The translations under genes and the position numbers were made by a program. Positions 25,974 to 34,900 of a stretch of 64,000 nt of DNA are shown here, piece by piece (the stretch's first letter is position 1; each line of letters begins with the position of its first letter). The stretch spans positions 83,489 to 147,488 of the forward strand of contig JAUCQB010000180.1 of NCBI GenBank assembly GCA_030372985.1, given 5' to 3'. This stretch comes from Phycisphaerae bacterium (lineage in GTDB: Bacteria; Planctomycetota; Phycisphaerae; UBA1845; PWPN01). The notes beneath the pieces were generated by a model. That model was not told the origin of the DNA. It was given only the letters and a program-made list of their open reading frames with translations, and did no database searches.

Positions 25974-27182
25974 ATGTCCGAGCATATCGAGATGACCAGA
26001 ATGGGTCGGCGCGGCTTCCTGGCAGGGACGGCCGCGACGGCTTTCACCATCGTGAGCCCTTCGCTGGTGCGGGGAGCGGGCTCCAACTCGAAGATTGAGT
26101 TGGGCCTGATCGGCTGCGGCGGACGCGGCGGATGGATCGCCGACCTTTTCGCCAAACACGGCGGATACCGGTTCGTCGCCTGTGCCGACTATTACCAGGA
26201 CCGGGTCGACAAGGTCGGCGAGAAATTCGGCATCGAGCCGTCTCGACGGCATGCCGGCCTGTCGGGATACAAGAAGCTGCTCGAAAGCAAGCTCGACGCG
26301 GTGGTCATCGAGACGCCGCCGTACTTCCATCCCCAGCAGGCGGCCGATGCGGTCGACGCCGGCAAGCACGTGTTCATCGCCAAGCCCATCGCCGTGGACG
26401 TGCCCGGATGCCTGTCGATCGGCGAGTCGGGCAAGAAGGCCACGGCCAAGAAACTCGTGTTCCTCGTCGATTTCCAGACGCGGGCCAACGAGTTCTACCG
26501 CGAGGCCGCCCAGCAGGTGCATGACGGCATGATCGGACGGCTCGTCTGTGGCGAGGCCCGCTACCCGTGGGCAGGCGGGGTCATGCCGCCGCCCAAGGAC
26601 AAGGAGGATCGGCTCCGGCTGTGGTACTGCGAGAAGGCCCTGTCCGGCGACTACATCGTCGAACAGAACATCCACACGCTGGACGTGGCCACCTGGTTCC
26701 TCAATTCCGACCCGGTCAAGGCGGTCGGGGCGGCCGTCAGCAAGGGCCTGCGGACCTACGGCAACATCAAGGACTGCTACTCCGTAACCTTCTGGTTCCC
26801 GGATGACGTTTTGCTCAACTTCATGTCGGTGCAGTGCGTTCCCGGTGTGCCCGATTCGATTCATTGCCGCGTCTACGGCAAGGACGGCGTGGTGGATACC
26901 GACTACTACAGCCACGTCTGGATCAGGGGCAAGACCCCCTACAAGGGCGGCGAGTTCAAGAGCCTCTTCCAGGACGGAGCAGTGGTCAACATCAACGAGT
27001 TCCACCAGTTTGTCACCGCGGGCAACTACGCAAACCCGACCGTGGCACCCTCTGTGCGCAGCAATCTCACGTGCGTTCTCGGCCGGATTGCGGGAGAAAA
27101 GGCCGGCCAGGTCGTCACCTGGGACGAGATGATCAAGGCCAACGAGAAGCTGGAGTTTGATCTTAGCGGCTTCAAGAGCTGA
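25974..27182 (+). CDS. TAT-exported Gfo/Idh/MocA family oxidoreductase
   Basis: 402 aa from ATG 25974 (TTGGAGG 7 nt upstream). The N-terminus has a twin-arginine-type signal (MGRRGFLAGTAATAFTIV). Rossmann motif LGLIGCGGRGGWIADLF; VIETPPYFHPQQ; conserved AKP in place of the usual EKP (HVFIAKPIAVDV); C-terminal domain with GDYIVEQNIHTLDVATWFL. It probably acts on sugars or polyols in the periplasm with a tightly bound NAD(P). It is followed by a sugar isomerase/epimerase gene in the same direction, a common pairing in Planctomycetota sugar catabolism. Paralogue of the gene at 7465-8730. Confidence 0.92.
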   Translation: MSEHIEMTRMGRRGFLAGTAATAFTIVSPSLVRGAGSNSKIELGLIGCGGRGGWIADLFAKHGGYRFVACADYYQDRVDKVGEKFGIEPSRRHAGLSGYKKLLESKLDAVVIETPPYFHPQQAADAVDAGKHVFIAKPIAVDVPGCLSIGESGKKATAKKLVFLVDFQTRANEFYREAAQQVHDGMIGRLVCGEARYPWAGGVMPPPKDKEDRLRLWYCEKALSGDYIVEQNIHTLDVATWFLNSDPVKAVGAAVSKGLRTYGNIKDCYSVTFWFPDDVLLNFMSVQCVPGVPDSIHCRVYGKDGVVDTDYYSHVWIRGKTPYKGGEFKSLFQDGAVVNINEFHQFVTAGNYANPTVAPSVRSNLTCVLGRIAGEKAGQVVTWDEMIKANEKLEFDLSGFKS

Positions 27183-27255
27183 GCTGCTCCCGACGTTGCG
27201 GCACGCAACGTTGGGGAGTTGAGAATGGCGAGTTGAGAATCACGAATTGCGGATG

Positions 27256-27330
27256 TCAGATTTGAGATTTCAGCTCTGAGATTCTAGATCTGAGATTTCA
27301 GATTTGAGATTTCAGATCTGAGATTCTGGA
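27256..27330. repeat. Short degenerate tandem repeat based on GAGATTTCAGATCTGAGATT
   Basis: An AT-rich tract between two plus-strand genes is built from overlapping palindromic units (TCAGATCTGA, CTGAGATTTCAGATT). Its composition contrasts with the GC-rich flanks. The exact 15-mer CTGAGATTTCAGATT (27290-27304) recurs in reverse orientation at 30979-30993. Confidence 0.75.
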
Positions 27331-27458
27331 TCGGCAAGTTGCGGATTGAGAACCGAGCGCTCGTCCGGGTGGCATGCAGAAGCCCGCCGACGGCAAGCCT
27401 GCTCGCGGTGGCGAGCGCCATGTGTGCTGCGGCGAGGACCGCAAACAAAGGAGCAATC

Positions 27459-28307
27459 ATGATCGAGTTAGGAATGCACGTTGACAACTGGCGGCACCAG
27501 GATGCCCCCTACACCGTTCCGTGCGAATTCGCAAAGAAGCACGGGATGAAGTACATCGAGTTCGGCAGCGTCTGGGGCGACTATTTCGTCCAGGCTTTGG
27601 GCTACAACCCGCACATTCCGCTGCATACCGACCCGCTGCGGCTCAAGAAGTACGTCGACTCGATGGGCCTGAAGGTGTCGCAGATTGACGCCGCCTATCC
27701 CGTCTCCCTGCCCGAGGGGCTGTACCGCGGCATTCCCTACACAATCGATGCGATCAAGTTCGCCCGGTCCCTCGGGGCTCAGTTCGTCGACACCACCGAC
27801 GGCGCGACCAGGCCGCAGGGCTTGTCCGACGACGAGGTCTTCGACCTGATGAAGCTCTACTATAAGATCGTGCTTCAGTGGGCCGAAAGCCACGAAATCA
27901 TCATCAACATCGAGCCGCATGGTCCCTACACGAACAATGCCGACTTTATGGAGCGGCTGTTCACCGAGTTCGACACGCCGCTGCTGAGGATGAACTTCGA
28001 TACCGGCAACAACTTTATCGCCGGCAACGAGCCGGTGGCCTTCCTCAAACGTTTCCGCCACAAGGTTTCACACTGCCACATCAAGGACGTGAGCGAGTCG
28101 CTGGCCAAGGCCGTCCGCGGCGAGGAGACGGGCATCTCGACCTCGGTGGTCGCCATCGGCGAGGGCGTCAACGCCGACAACATCGCCGGCTGCATCGAGC
28201 TGCTCAAGAGCACGAAGTGGAGCGGCGTGCTGAGCATCGAGACCGAGGCCGCGCCGGGTAAGGTCGAGCAGAGCCTGGAGTGGCTGAGGAAGCAGATAGC
28301 AAGGTGA
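27459..28307 (+). CDS. Sugar phosphate isomerase/epimerase (xylose-isomerase-like TIM barrel)
   Basis: 282 aa from ATG 27459, with AGGAG 6 nt upstream; the frame is open upstream but includes the repeat tract. The AP-endonuclease-2/xylose-isomerase-like fold shows metal-site residues in IEPHGPYTNN (Glu), MNFDTGNNF (Asp), VSHCHIKDV (His) and SIETEAA (Glu). Relatives include hydroxypyruvate isomerase, tagatose epimerase and inositol-catabolism enzymes. Together with the preceding Gfo/Idh/MocA gene it may form an oxidation-isomerisation route for an uncommon sugar; the substrate is not predictable. Confidence 0.88.
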   Translation: MIELGMHVDNWRHQDAPYTVPCEFAKKHGMKYIEFGSVWGDYFVQALGYNPHIPLHTDPLRLKKYVDSMGLKVSQIDAAYPVSLPEGLYRGIPYTIDAIKFARSLGAQFVDTTDGATRPQGLSDDEVFDLMKLYYKIVLQWAESHEIIINIEPHGPYTNNADFMERLFTEFDTPLLRMNFDTGNNFIAGNEPVAFLKRFRHKVSHCHIKDVSESLAKAVRGEETGISTSVVAIGEGVNADNIAGCIELLKSTKWSGVLSIETEAAPGKVEQSLEWLRKQIAR

Positions 28308-28511
28308 TCAGTTTTCAGTGGTCCGTTGTCAGTGAAAGAAGCTATTAGCTCTTGGCTGTCAGCCATGAGCCGACGGGTGTCTTCAGCCTGTTTCGAGGTG
28401 GGGGAGCGATGATCGCATCGATCAAGGCGGACGTCCGAACGCCCTTCCTGTTTCGCGCCGGCAAGAACGAGAATCGCTTCTTACCCGGTCGGCCGGCCGC
28501 ATGAGTCGCGA

Positions 28512-29348
28512 TCAGTGTGTCCGGGACAGGTCGCCGATGGGCGTCGTCCTGTTGTCCTCGAAGGTGACCGCTGCCAGGAGCATGTCGCGGTAGCGGTTCC
28601 AGAGTTCCGCTTCGGGCAAACGGTGGGCGAAGCGTCGCAGTTCAATGGTGATGACGGGACGATGGAGAATCGTGCTCACATAAGAACCCAGCGAGCCGGG
28701 CAAGCCCCCAAGTCGCCGGACCGGCAAATCGCCGCAGGAGGCCATCGCTCTCGCCAACGCGTCTCCCGGGCCGTCGTAGTCGATGCAAGCGAGCGTCTCA
28801 TGTATCGTGATGACCCGGCAGGGCTGATGCAGATGCAGCAGGTCGTGAAGAACCTGCGATTCGGGTTCCGACAGCGGATGTGCCCCCGAGTGCTTGTCGG
28901 GCCGCCAGTTGCCGACCGGGAAGTTGCGGTTCAGATCCACCTCGCGGGCGTTGTAACGACTGTGCCGAACCATGCCGTCGGGGTTGAGTGCGGGAATCAG
29001 AATGACCTGCCGCCCGTCCAGAAGATCGAGCCGTTCGGCAAGGTAATCCGCCAGGCGGCGAATCAGCGGAGTGCCCGAGGGCTCGTTGCCGTGAATCGTC
29101 CCGATGAAGAGCGTGACGTCCGGTCCGTCGCCGAGAATGCGGCATTCAATGGGCCGGTCCTCGACCGACCATCCGATGATGCTGTATTGCGGATCGCGCA
29201 CCGTCATCGGGACCGGCAAGTCTGCCGGCTCCCGTGATTCGATCTGTGGTCGGTCCGGATAACAGCCGGCGGCTGACAGCAGCACCCAGCAGAGAGTGAA
29301 GATGAACTGAGACAGCAGCGAAGACGTCCGGTGATTCACGGTGTTCAT
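28512..29348 (-). CDS. M14-family zinc carboxypeptidase lipoprotein (MpaA-like)
   Basis: 278 aa from ATG 29348; the frame is open upstream, but a lipoprotein signal begins here (MNTVNHRTSSLL...LLSAAGC, Cys29). No strong ribosome-binding site is visible. M14 elements: GTIHGNEPSG with zinc ligands His86 and Glu89, LIPALNPDGM, the DLNRNFP substrate-binding Arg, TIHETLACIDY with the third zinc ligand His, and VITIELRRF with the catalytic Glu. Murein-peptide amidases of this type cleave the gamma-D-Glu-diaminopimelate bond. Possible role: periplasmic peptidoglycan or peptide turnover. Divergent from the metallophosphoesterase gene. Confidence 0.85.
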   Translation of the reverse strand: MNTVNHRTSSLLSQFIFTLCWVLLSAAGCYPDRPQIESREPADLPVPMTVRDPQYSIIGWSVEDRPIECRILGDGPDVTLFIGTIHGNEPSGTPLIRRLADYLAERLDLLDGRQVILIPALNPDGMVRHSRYNAREVDLNRNFPVGNWRPDKHSGAHPLSEPESQVLHDLLHLHQPCRVITIHETLACIDYDGPGDALARAMASCGDLPVRRLGGLPGSLGSYVSTILHRPVITIELRRFAHRLPEAELWNRYRDMLLAAVTFEDNRTTPIGDLSRTH

Positions 29349-29462
29349 GTATGCCGGCACAATCAAGGAACTCCATTCCAGTACGCTTCGCCCGAATGAC
29401 TTCGTGCATTCTACTGCGAACCGGTAACGGGGTGGTAGCGGCACGGCCATGCGCCTAACATA

Positions 29463-30953
29463 ATGTCCGTGAAGTACCTCAGACTGCCATTGGCCCTGAT
29501 GCTCCTGGCGCCTCTGGCCGGCAGTTCCTGCGGCGCGGACAACCCGCTGCTGCTGCCTGCCCGAGACAGTGCGGACGGTGACCAAACCGCCGGCATGGTG
29601 CTTCTGGTCCGATTCGTGCACATCACCGACACTCAGGTGGTGGACACGCTATCACCCGCCCGGTTTCCCGGGGCCCACGAATTCACGCTCAGTGCGTGGC
29701 GTCCGTGGGAGAGCTATTCGACACAAATCCTGGATGGAATCGTGCGGACCGCCAACCGCATTCATGCGTCCGGCACCACTGTCGACTTCGTCATTCATAC
29801 GGGTGACACCTGTGACAATGCCCAGTCGAACGAATTGCGATGGTTCCTCGACGTGATGGACGGCCGGGAGGTGAACCCCCTGTCCGGCCCTGATGATCGA
29901 CCCCTCGAAGACCGTCCCCCGACGATTCTGGACCCCTATGCGGCATTCCTGCCTCAGGGCCTTTATCGGTCGGGGGTGCATGGCGATCTGCCGTCGATCC
30001 CCTGGTATTGCCTGATCGGCAATCATGATCAGTTCGCCACGGGTCTCCTGCCGATCATTTCTCTTCCCGGCGGGCGAAGGGTCGCACCGTTGCCGTTCTT
30101 TGACCGGCCCGGTCTGCTCTTGCCGACCGTATTTGACCCCGCGGGCCGGCTGGCTCACGGCAATGTCACACCGGCCGAGCCCGGACCGCCGCGATTCTTC
30201 GAACCGCCCGTCTTCGTCGCCCCAAACCCGGATCGGGCTTACTTCAACCGGAACGAGTTCATCGGCGCCATGTTCACCACCGATTCGGAACCTGCCGGCC
30301 ACGGCTTCGAGACTCCGGACGCCAGGGGATGGTATCGCATCTGGCCGGCGCCGGGGATCCGATTGATCGGATTAAACACCAGCGATCAACCGGCACCCCT
30401 TCCGACGGGCATCTATGAGGCCGGCTGCATCTCAGACGAACAATCAGACTTCCTTCGTCGCGAACTGGCCGACGCTGCACAGCACGGCGAGTGGGTCATC
30501 GTTGCCTCGCATCATCCCAGTCAGATCCTGGAGATGCTTCACGGCTTCGCCCTCGGTCCGGAGCAATGTCGCGCCCTGCTGAACGACTATCCCAACGTGA
30601 TTCTTCACCTGACCGGGCACCTGCATCGCAATCGCGTGGCCGACCGGGGCGGTTACGTCGAGATCGAGACGTGCAGCACCCTCGACCCGCCTCAGGAGGC
30701 CCGCGTCGTCGAGATCTGGCGTGACACGGCCGACGATTCGCTGATCATCAGGTACTACATGTTCTCGCACCTCGACGATGACCTTCCGCCGCTGGGCGAA
30801 GACCCTCTACGCAGGCTGCGCGAGCAGGCCGCGCAGATCACTGCGAATGACCTGGCAAACGTGCGGCTGCAGCGCACGGCAGATGAGGTCGATGCGGACG
30901 CATCGGGCGCGCCGGAGGATCGCCAAGGCTGGATCCGGCTGGGCCATCGGTAG
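29463..30953 (+). CDS. Exported calcineurin-like metallophosphoesterase
   Basis: 496 aa. A signal peptide that may include a lipobox (LAPLAGSSC) precedes a metallophosphoesterase domain with all five blocks: FVHITDTQVVD (Asp, His), IHTGDTCDNA, LIGNHDQF, VIVASHHPSQ and HLTGHLHRNRV. These coordinate a two-metal centre. Phosphodiesterase or phosphomonoesterase activity outside the cytoplasm is expected; the substrate is unknown. ATG 29463 is adopted as the first start preceding the signal. The large insertion between the GDT and GNHD blocks (~140-190) is unlike the minimal domain. Confidence 0.85.
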   Translation: MSVKYLRLPLALMLLAPLAGSSCGADNPLLLPARDSADGDQTAGMVLLVRFVHITDTQVVDTLSPARFPGAHEFTLSAWRPWESYSTQILDGIVRTANRIHASGTTVDFVIHTGDTCDNAQSNELRWFLDVMDGREVNPLSGPDDRPLEDRPPTILDPYAAFLPQGLYRSGVHGDLPSIPWYCLIGNHDQFATGLLPIISLPGGRRVAPLPFFDRPGLLLPTVFDPAGRLAHGNVTPAEPGPPRFFEPPVFVAPNPDRAYFNRNEFIGAMFTTDSEPAGHGFETPDARGWYRIWPAPGIRLIGLNTSDQPAPLPTGIYEAGCISDEQSDFLRRELADAAQHGEWVIVASHHPSQILEMLHGFALGPEQCRALLNDYPNVILHLTGHLHRNRVADRGGYVEIETCSTLDPPQEARVVEIWRDTADDSLIIRYYMFSHLDDDLPPLGEDPLRRLREQAAQITANDLANVRLQRTADEVDADASGAPEDRQGWIRLGHR

Positions 30954-30978
30954 AAGGTCGCCAGTCGCGCTTCCGTGA

Positions 30979-30993
30979 ATCTGAAATCTCAGC
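30979..30993 (-). repeat. 15-bp dispersed repeat at a duplication breakpoint
   Basis: The minus strand reads CTGAGATTTCAGATT, identical to 27290-27304. It lies exactly where homology between the truncated esterase module (30992 onward) and the full module ends. Confidence 0.6.
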
Positions 30994-31574
30994 CTCCGCG
31001 GCCATGCGATAAGGACAGACGCGATCGTTCTGCGAATGGTAGAGGTAGTAGGCGCGCCCCTTGGCCCGGTCGAGCGATGGCAACTGATCGGGCTTGAACA
31101 CCGACATGGCACCGAATGAGCCGGTGACCGGTGAATTCTCGGCCAGTGAGACCGCATACGCCGCCGGTCCACCCGACGACCACGACAACGTGTAGATGTG
31201 CCGATCGTCGAGCTTGTGTTCTGCACGCACGTCTTTGATCACCGCTTCGACAGAATCCTCGGTCGCGAACTGCTGGCCGGGCACCTTGCTCATTCGCGTC
31301 GGCCAGACGATCTGCTGATCCGCCGTCCGCTTGAAAGCAACCGGCTGAGCCACGCTACACCCGGCCGGCAGCGCATTCTTGAAAATGCGGCAGACAAACG
31401 GATTGAAATTCGCCCCGCCTTTGCCACCGGGCAATACGACCACCAGCTTGTAGCCCGCTGCTGACACCCGATCATCAGCCCGCGGGCCGATCAGGAAATA
31501 CCGCATCTTCTCATTGGCGCCGGCGTTCAGATCGAGAACCGGCACGTCGACGATGTCATCCGGAACTGGCCGCG
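30992..31574 (-). pseudogene. Truncated duplicate of the esterase module of the giant M56 protein
   Basis: About 195 codons closely match the C-terminal hydrolase module of the neighbouring giant gene (nucleotides 32143-32724), for example MRYFLIGPRADDRVSAAGYK and LSWSSGGPAAYA. The nucleophile motif SWSSGG and the Asp region (YHSQNDRVC) are kept. The last ~60 residues, including the catalytic-His segment GGHGW, are missing and replaced by unrelated sequence beginning at the 15-bp repeat. There is no obvious start codon or signal. No frameshift interrupts the copied part, so the duplication is recent or still constrained. tatA lies between the two copies. Confidence 0.75.
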
Positions 31575-31608
31575 TCCGCGTCGTCACCCCGAGCGTGGAG
31601 CAGCCCTT

Positions 31609-31890
31609 ATGACGGCACACGTGATAGCCTTCTTCTTCAACCTGCCCGGCGGGCCGAAGTGGATCATCATCGGGGTGGTCGGCCTCCTGATCTTCGGCAA
31701 GAAGCTGCCCGAGGTCGCCCGTTCGCTCGGCAAGAACGTGGTCGAATTCAAGAAGAGGCTCAAGGCCGTCGAGGAGGAGATCAACAATTCCGGGAGCGAG
31801 TCCGACAAGTCCTCGAACCAGTTGCCCCCCACCAGCAACCCCTACAGTTCGGAAGCCGTGGCCGAGCCGCCGCCAAACGAAAGCCACTGA
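31609..31890 (+). CDS. tatA: Sec-independent protein translocase subunit TatA/TatE
   Basis: 93 aa. One N-terminal membrane helix (WIIIGVVGLLIFG) is followed by the conserved FGKKLPEVARSLGKNVVEFKKRLK, i.e. the FG-LP hinge and amphipathic helix, then a polar Ser/Pro-rich tail. It forms the pore oligomer of the twin-arginine pathway, which would export the two TAT-signal oxidoreductases in this window. GGAG stands about 8 nt before ATG 31609. No tatB or tatC is adjacent, as is common when tatA is a separate gene. Confidence 0.92.
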   Translation: MTAHVIAFFFNLPGGPKWIIIGVVGLLIFGKKLPEVARSLGKNVVEFKKRLKAVEEEINNSGSESDKSSNQLPPTSNPYSSEAVAEPPPNESH

Positions 31891-31952
31891 CCGGTCCCGC
31901 CCGCCGTTGTCCAATCCGTAATCCCACCGGTCGTTCGGCCGATTCAGAACCT

Positions 31953-34900
31953 TCACGGACTTGGCTGCGAGAATAGTGTTTTACGACCCCCACCCGCAGA
32001 TGGGGCCTGGTCGCCGTGCTGTCTCTCAAGCCATTCAATACCGGTCCGAATTGATCCGAAGATGTCACCGCCCTTCCAGCCGTGTCCGCCTGGATAGGTC
32101 TTGAGCGTGACGGCCGCCACTTTTTCTTTGAGCATGTTCTCCGCCTGCTGGGCCATCCGGTACGAACAAACGCGATCATCCGGCGAATGGTAGATGTAGT
32201 ACGCGTGCCCCTTGGCCCGGTCCAGCGACGGCAGTTGATCCGGCCTGAACACCGACATGGCGACAAACGAGCCGGTCACCGGTGAATTCTCGGCCAGTGA
32301 GATCGCGTACGCCGCCGGTCCGCCCGAAGACCACGACAAGGTGAAGACGCACCGATCATCAACCTTGTGTTTTGACCGCACATCCTTGATCACGGCCTCG
32401 ACGAAGTCTTCGGTCGCGAACTGCTGACCGGGCACCTTGTTCATCCGCGTCGGCCAGACGATCTGCTGATCGGGCGTCCATCTGAAAGCAACCGGCTGGG
32501 CCACGATGTACCCGGCCGGCAGCGCGTTCTTGAAGATTCGGCAGACGAACGGATTGAAATGAGCCCTGCCGTCGCCCCCGGGCAAAACAATCAGCAGCTT
32601 GTACCCCGCCGCTGACACCCGCTCATCAGGGCGCGGGCCGATCAGGAAGTACCTCATCTTCTCATTGCCGCCGGCGGTCAGATCGAGAACCGGCATGTCG
32701 GCGATGTCATCCGGAACTGGCCGTGTTGCGGACGACCTGTCAGGCTCACCGCTGGCAGATTGCGCATCTTGAATCCTCGCGAGTGCCTGCCTGGCCGCGT
32801 CACGAAGGCGCGGCTGGGGGTCATCCAGAAATTGAGTCAGCTTCGCCACCGCGGGTAGCGCGGCCGAGCTGATCTGGCCGAGAGCCCGTATGGCGGATTC
32901 GCGAGGATAGATGTCTTTCTCAGCAAGCAGTCGGATCAGCCCGGCTACGTCAGGTTCGGAGACGATCAGGCGATACGAATCCACGTCGGCAAGCGAGACG
33001 TCGCGGAAATACAGTTCCGCCTTGCCCGAGCGATTGGGCGGATCGTCTCCGCCGGCAATGAAGCTCGCGAACACCTGCTTGGGCATCTCGCGGTTCCGCA
33101 ACTCAAGCACCCGCTGTGTGCCGAGGACCGCTTTGTTCTTGTCGAACAGAGTCATCTCGAACAGCGCACCGCCGGCAGTCTTGCCGTCGCGAAACTGGAA
33201 GGCCACGTCCACCCGCGGATAGTTGTCGCGGCTCATGAACTCGATCTCGCGGATATCGAGCATCGGGGATCTCACGCTCGCGGGCTTGCTCGTCCGAAGC
33301 TTCGGGTCCTCCGGATCAAACACGTAGACCGGCCCTTCGATACCGAACTTCCTGCCCGCCCCGTCGATCACCTGCCCTTTTGCCCACAACCCCTCCAACA
33401 CAACTCGCGAACCCCCCGCCGGCCGCGTCGTGCCGGGACCCTCACCGCCGGCTCCGGCAATCTCGATCTCCACCGGATTGCTCACCACCCGCACCGGCTG
33501 GCCGACATCGGGCCCGCCCGGTTGAGCGATAAACGCCACACGAATCGTATGACGGCCGGGACGCAGATCCAGCTTGGCAGCGCCGTCATCCTTCGCCTGC
33601 CACTGGGGCCCCAGAAAGATGCTGATCCCGCCGAATTCACCACCGGGCGGGAAGTGAGAGCTCCTGACGTCGATCTCGTCTGCCCAGCGATACCAGCGTC
33701 CATCCACCTGCAGCTCGCACAATTCCTGCGATCGGGCGACCGAGAGCTCACGATTGCCGCGATTTCGGATGGCAGTGGCCAATTCGGGCGATTGTCCGAT
33801 CCGCAGGTGAGTCGGTCCAGCCCACAGCCGACACTGCAGGCCCTCAACCGCCTCGCCCCAGTCTCGCCTCGGCGAGTCCTCGCCGGGCTGCACCTCGACC
33901 GTGCCGACATCGAGCGCCGCCTCGTCTGCGTCGCCGACCCCGGCTGTGAGATCGAAGCCGCTGGTGATCCAACCGAGCACCTTGTCTTTCTTTCCCTCCT
34001 GTCCGGACGGATCAACGACGCGAACCTGCATGAAGTACCTGGCCGGCGGCAGATCTCGGATTTCGAACGATCCATCCTCCGCCGGGCTGACATCTCCGGA
34101 ATAGGCTTTGCCCTCGTCGGATCTAAGAAACTCCTGATAGGCGTTGAACACAGGATCGACGCCGCTGCTATCCACGTGGAAGCCCGTCGCTTCGAGGAAA
34201 TAGCGTATCCGCGTGTTCTTCGGGCTTATCTGGAAGTCTGCGTCCACGGCCGCGAGCAAGCGACCGACCACCCGCCTCATTCCGCCGACCGTCACCCGTG
34301 TGGTCTGGCCCGGCCCGATCTCAAATCGCGTTTCGCCGCCGCTCAGGTGCACTTCGCTGTCTGCCTGGCGACGAACCCACTCCCGCTTGAGCCAGCATTC
34401 GCCGGGCGGCACTCTCTCGATGATGAATCGGCCTTGGGAATCCGGGTTGATGTTGTATCGAAGATTGATATTGGCGTTCTCCTGCTGCCAACCGCGTTCG
34501 CCGAGGCCATCCCGGCCGTAGGTTCGGTACGTGACAAGGTGGTCCACCGGCCGGCTCGTTCTGAACTTGTCCAGCCCCAGGACCATCCCTTCCACCCTGC
34601 TCCACGGCCTCAGAGTGATCGGAGACTCGGTCAGCCGGGTAAGGGGCAACTCGACGTAGCCTTCGTCGTGCAGTATGGCGACGGCAAAGCAGGCAGGTCT
34701 CGCTGGAAAGTTGAACTGCCCGTCGGCGTCCGTGACGGCCAATATGCCGTTGGGTTTGCTTTCAGTGCGGTTGTGGACCTCACGCTCGAACCGCCCGTCC
34801 ACAAACCGGGCCTCGTGCTCCGCCAGCAGCAATACCACTTGCGCTCCAACGGCCGGCTTGCCGTCGGGCAGAAACACGGTCCCCTGCAAGCCTGCCGGGG

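Noticed and set aside
31575..31956. N-terminal extension of the truncated esterase copy
   Set aside because: This part of the open frame is antisense to tatA, so it was not counted as part of the duplicated module.
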